From assembly GCA_937915915.1 (NCBI GenBank), contig CALGGN010000166.1, positions 1 through 5,658 on the forward strand: DNA of 5,658 bases, read 5' to 3'. The notes beneath the pieces were generated by a model, which ran no database searches, was not told the origin of the DNA, and saw only the letters and a program-made list of their open reading frames with translations. The stretch is from an uncultured Selenomonas sp. GTDB lineage: Bacteria > Bacillota > Negativicutes > Selenomonadales > Selenomonadaceae. A program made the translations under genes and the position numbers. Shown here piece by piece: positions 5,138 to 5,658 of this stretch (the stretch's first letter is position 1; every line of letters begins with the position of its first letter).

Positions 5138-5658
5138 AAGCCGGGAAGGGCTGCTTCAGCTGATCGCGCCGGGGCCTGCCCCATGGAAGGTGCTGGTGGT
5201 GGAAAGCCTGTTTTACTTGAGAGAGCTTTGCCGTATGCTGCCGAATGCGGAGATTTCTGTGGTAACGATTTATGAAGAGGTATTGGAACTGGCATCCTAT
5301 CGCGCCCTGCCCGTGAAGTGGACTTTTTTGGATTTTCGGAAGGAGAGGCTTCCTTATGAAAAGGGAGCTTTCGACCTTATGCTCGCGGAGCCGTGCCTCA
5401 CGGATGCACTGGAGCCCTATGAGCTTCTGGCGCAGCTGGGGCGGCTGCTGAAGGATACGGGCAGCCTTGTGACGGAGTTCTTCAATATACGCTACTGGCG
5501 CGTCTTGGAGGGACTTCGGCAGGGCTATTATCCGGAGCGTCAGCGCAGGTTCTATGCGAAGTCGGAAATCGTTCCGCTTCTGAATGATGCGATCTTCAAG
5601 GAGATTTCCTTCGCGCCGCTGAAGCAGGACGCGGGAGATGGAGCCAAAGAATGGGCGG
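5124..5658 (+). CDS. Methyltransferase-like protein, 5' part (runs off window)
   Basis: Starting at ATG 5124, which overlaps the glycosyltransferase end by 14 bases, the frame stays open to the window edge (178 codons). AAGGAG (5114-5119) is its ribosome binding site. It resembles a class I SAM-dependent methyltransferase fold: a first strand WKVLVVE, a second strand AEISVVTIYE, a loop with FLDFRKERLPYEKGAFDLMLAEPCL at the place of the usual D-(x)n-L-P-F-x-x-x-x-F-D motifs, then LLKDTGSLVTEFFNIRYWRVLEGL, close to the LLKPGG...NxRYW element of methyltransferases found in glycan loci. The glycine-rich SAM loop is missing: after the first strand it reads ESLFYLREL instead of a GxGxG-like turn. 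It may bind another ligand, be inactive, or act with a partner. Its place behind a GT41 gene suggests a role in modifying the attached sugar or the same target protein. The C-terminus is not visible. Confidence 0.7.
   Translation, partial: MREIESREGLLQLIAPGPAPWKVLVVESLFYLRELCRMLPNAEISVVTIYEEVLELASYRALPVKWTFLDFRKERLPYEKGAFDLMLAEPCLTDALEPYELLAQLGRLLKDTGSLVTEFFNIRYWRVLEGLRQGYYPERQRRFYAKSEIVPLLNDAIFKEISFAPLKQDAGDGAKEWA

Overview
The window looks like chromosomal DNA of a Gram-positive-type (Bacillota) bacterium, most plausibly a Negativicutes/Selenomonas-like organism. The reasons are a Bacillus-type short QueF, strong purine-rich ribosome binding sites, a TTG start, a TatD-linked type of radical SAM protein, and a SPINDLY/OGT-like glycosyltransferase beside a methyltransferase-like gene. 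The lineage is an inference; nothing here fixes the species.

Left block (1-1867, + strand): the 3' part of queF (queuosine precursor reductase), a pyridoxal/pyridoxamine kinase gene and a small radical SAM gene. They are separated by only 14 and about 21 bases, so they read as one transcript of cofactor and modified-base metabolism. It ends at a strong, apparently bidirectional hairpin terminator (1919-1950).

Middle (1951-2517): about 560 bases with no believable protein gene. On the minus strand a good extended -10 promoter (TTGCAA, 17 bases, TATACT) faces left and the shared terminator closes the unit. This makes a candidate stand-alone non-coding RNA of about 450 nt. It is purine-rich at its 5' end and carries repeated GGA and GCGU motifs. 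I could not match it to tmRNA, RNase P RNA, SRP RNA or a riboswitch class I know. Just to its right, facing the other way, lies a + strand promoter whose -35 box touches a 24-bp TetR-like inverted repeat.

Right block (2518-5658, + strand): a membrane-anchored metallophosphoesterase, a GT41 (OGT/SPINDLY-like) glycosyltransferase starting one base after it, and a methyltransferase-like gene overlapping the glycosyltransferase by 14 bases and running off the window. Tight coupling suggests one operon for protein or surface glycan modification. The glycosyltransferase and the methyltransferase-like protein both lack hallmark residues of their families, and these, with the orphan RNA unit, are the points most worth following up.
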